NCBI GenBank assembly: GCA_027323595.1
Contig: DAHWBL010000065.1
Span: 1-6,090, forward strand
Direction of reading: 5' to 3'
Length of the DNA: 6,090 nt
From: Acetobacteraceae bacterium
Lineage (GTDB): Bacteria; Pseudomonadota; Alphaproteobacteria; Acetobacterales; Acetobacteraceae
The notes beneath the pieces were generated by a model. That model was not told where the DNA came from, ran no database searches, and saw only the letters and a list, made by a program, of their open reading frames with translations. Shown here one piece after another: positions 5,310 to 6,090 of the stretch (position 1 is its first letter; every line of letters starts with the position of its first letter). The position numbers and the translations under genes are program-made.

Positions 5310-5915
5310 ATGGCTCCGCCCATGATGAAGCTCGGTCTTTTTTTGCAAGGTGGCGGCCATCACATCGCCGCATGGCGGGATGCTGGCGTGGCAAGCGACG
5401 CGCCGCAGAGTCTGGATCATTATCTCGATGTCGTTCGCATGGCCGAGCAGGCGAAGTTCGACCTCGTCTTCAACGCCGACACACAAGCGACGTTCGGCCC
5501 CGACGACATCAATGTCTGGCGCCGCACCACCGCCGCGTTGCGGTTGGAGCCGTTGACCCTGCTCGGTGCGCTCGCCGCGGTCACCAAGCGCATCGGCCTC
5601 GTGTCCACCGCGACGACGACCTACAACGAGCCATACCATGTCGCCCGCTTCTTCGCCTCGCTCGACCAGTTGAGTGGCGGGCGCGCCGGCTGGAATCTGG
5701 TAACGTCGCTGGCACCGGCAGAAGCCTTTAATTTCAGCCGTGACGAACACGTGGCCCATGCCGACCGATACGAACGCGCCGCCGAGTTCGCGCAGGTGGT
5801 CACCGGCCTGTGGGACAGTTGGGAAGACGACGCGATCGTCGCCGACCGAAACTCGGGCGTGTATGTCGATACATCCAGGCTGCATCATCTCAATCACAAA
5901 GGTAAGTTTTTTTAG
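5310..5915 (+). CDS. FMN-dependent monooxygenase, NtaA/SnaA/DszA family (LLM class), N-terminal part ending at a frameshift stop
   Basis: The 201 residues match the N-terminal half of the NtaA/SnaA/DszA monooxygenases, a bacterial-luciferase-fold group of about 430-460 residues. These use FMNH2 from a separate reductase to oxidise substrates such as nitrilotriacetate, EDTA, dibenzothiophene sulfone or dimethyl sulfide. Visible signatures are KLGLFLQGGGHHIAAWR (7-23), FDLVFNAD (50-57), RIGLVSTATTTYNEPYHVAR (94-113), GRAGWNLVTS (124-133), NFSRDEHVAHADRYERAAEF (141-160) and LWDSWEDDA (167-175). The frame stops at TAG (5913-5915) right after HKGKFF, exactly where the family continues with S/x-VRGPL. 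Family sequence resumes in another frame (next entry), so this is half of one interrupted gene, not a natural short protein. The start is uncertain among ATGs at 5310, 5322 and 5325; none has a strong ribosome site. It follows the second transporter by 42 bases. No flavin reductase is visible. Substrate unknown. Confidence 0.85.
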   Translation: MAPPMMKLGLFLQGGGHHIAAWRDAGVASDAPQSLDHYLDVVRMAEQAKFDLVFNADTQATFGPDDINVWRRTTAALRLEPLTLLGALAAVTKRIGLVSTATTTYNEPYHVARFFASLDQLSGGRAGWNLVTSLAPAEAFNFSRDEHVAHADRYERAAEFAQVVTGLWDSWEDDAIVADRNSGVYVDTSRLHHLNHKGKFF

Positions 5916-6090
5916 TGCGCGGCCCGCTGACCATACGCCGCTCGCCGCAGGGCCATCCGGTGATCGTCCAGGCCGGACAAAGTGAAGCCGGCCGCGAACT
6001 CGCCGCCAGGACGGCTGAAATCATCTTCACGGTGCAACAGCAGATCGATGAGGCGCGGGAATTCTACGCCGACGTGAAGCGGCGGGCAGC
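5912..6090 (+). pseudogene. Continuation of the NtaA/SnaA/DszA-type monooxygenase in a shifted frame, cut by the window end
   Basis: Reading codons from 5912 or 5915, the sequence gives VRGPLTIRRSPQGHPVIVQ, then AGQSEAGRELAARTAEIIF and DEAREFYADVK, open to the last base. This is the well-conserved middle of the same monooxygenase family (VRGPL, PQG-P-V-QAG-S-x-G-x-x-AA-x-x-A-x-x-F). The frame lies one base back from that of the upstream piece. The bases are thus colinear with an intact ancestral gene, and only one base near 5907-5914 is out of place. Restoring a C between the T run and the following A would give TTT TTT TCA GTG, that is F-F-S-V-R-G-P-L, which fits the family consensus. An eighth T would give F-F-L-V-R-G-P-L. 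No start codon with a ribosome site serves this piece alone. It is a pseudogene if the sequence is correct, or an intact gene if a base was lost in sequencing. Confidence 0.75.

Noticed and set aside
5902..5950. Splice-like or intron-like signals (GTAAGT at 5902 and CGCCGCAG near 5950) around the monooxygenase break
   Set aside because: The bases between them encode conserved family residues (VRGPL, then RSPQG) in a continuous frame, so they are exon-like. Operon spacing and ribosome sites show a bacterium. A one-base shift explains the break better.

Overview
The window is a dense, high-GC piece of bacterial chromosome. Base composition and gene style suggest a proteobacterium, probably an alphaproteobacterium, but nothing here fixes the genus. 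It looks like part of an accessory catabolic cluster. Every gene has a recognisable family, and none has a substrate that can be read with certainty from sequence alone.

Layout. Bases 1-199 hold the 3' end of a LysR-type regulator on the plus strand, cut by the window edge. Convergent to it, on the minus strand, lies a two-gene unit (1304 to 235). It encodes the alpha and beta subunits of a split thiamine-diphosphate decarboxylase of the sulfopyruvate/phosphonopyruvate decarboxylase (ComD/ComE) type, coupled by an ATGA overlap. A 190-base divergent intergenic region (1305-1494) carries a good sigma70-like promoter for the minus-strand pair. On the plus strand a second unit then begins. It contains a LigI-like amidohydrolase of the COG3618 group (1495-2370), two tandem paralogous 12-helix MFS transporters (2407-3822 and 3903-5267), and an FMN-dependent monooxygenase of the NtaA/SnaA/DszA type (from about 5310 to the window end).

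The monooxygenase frame is broken. A run of seven T at 5907-5913 leads straight into an in-frame TAG, and clear family sequence resumes in another frame and continues to base 6090. This is either a real pseudogene mutation, a homopolymer or one-base sequence error, or less likely a recoding site. Between the second transporter and the monooxygenase lies a short AT-rich island. It contains a 12-codon ORF with a perfect AGGAGGT ribosome-binding site and a possible internal promoter.

How the genes may work together (inference). One or both transporters import a small organic acid. The flavin monooxygenase oxidises or cleaves it, the LigI-like hydrolase opens a lactone or otherwise hydrolyses an intermediate, and the ComDE-like enzyme decarboxylates a 2-oxo acid product. 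The LysR protein may be the regulator. Whether the substrate is a sulfonate, an aromatic or N-heterocyclic acid, or a polycarboxylate cannot be told. No sulfoacetaldehyde acetyltransferase, phosphonate gene or reductase partner is visible in the window.
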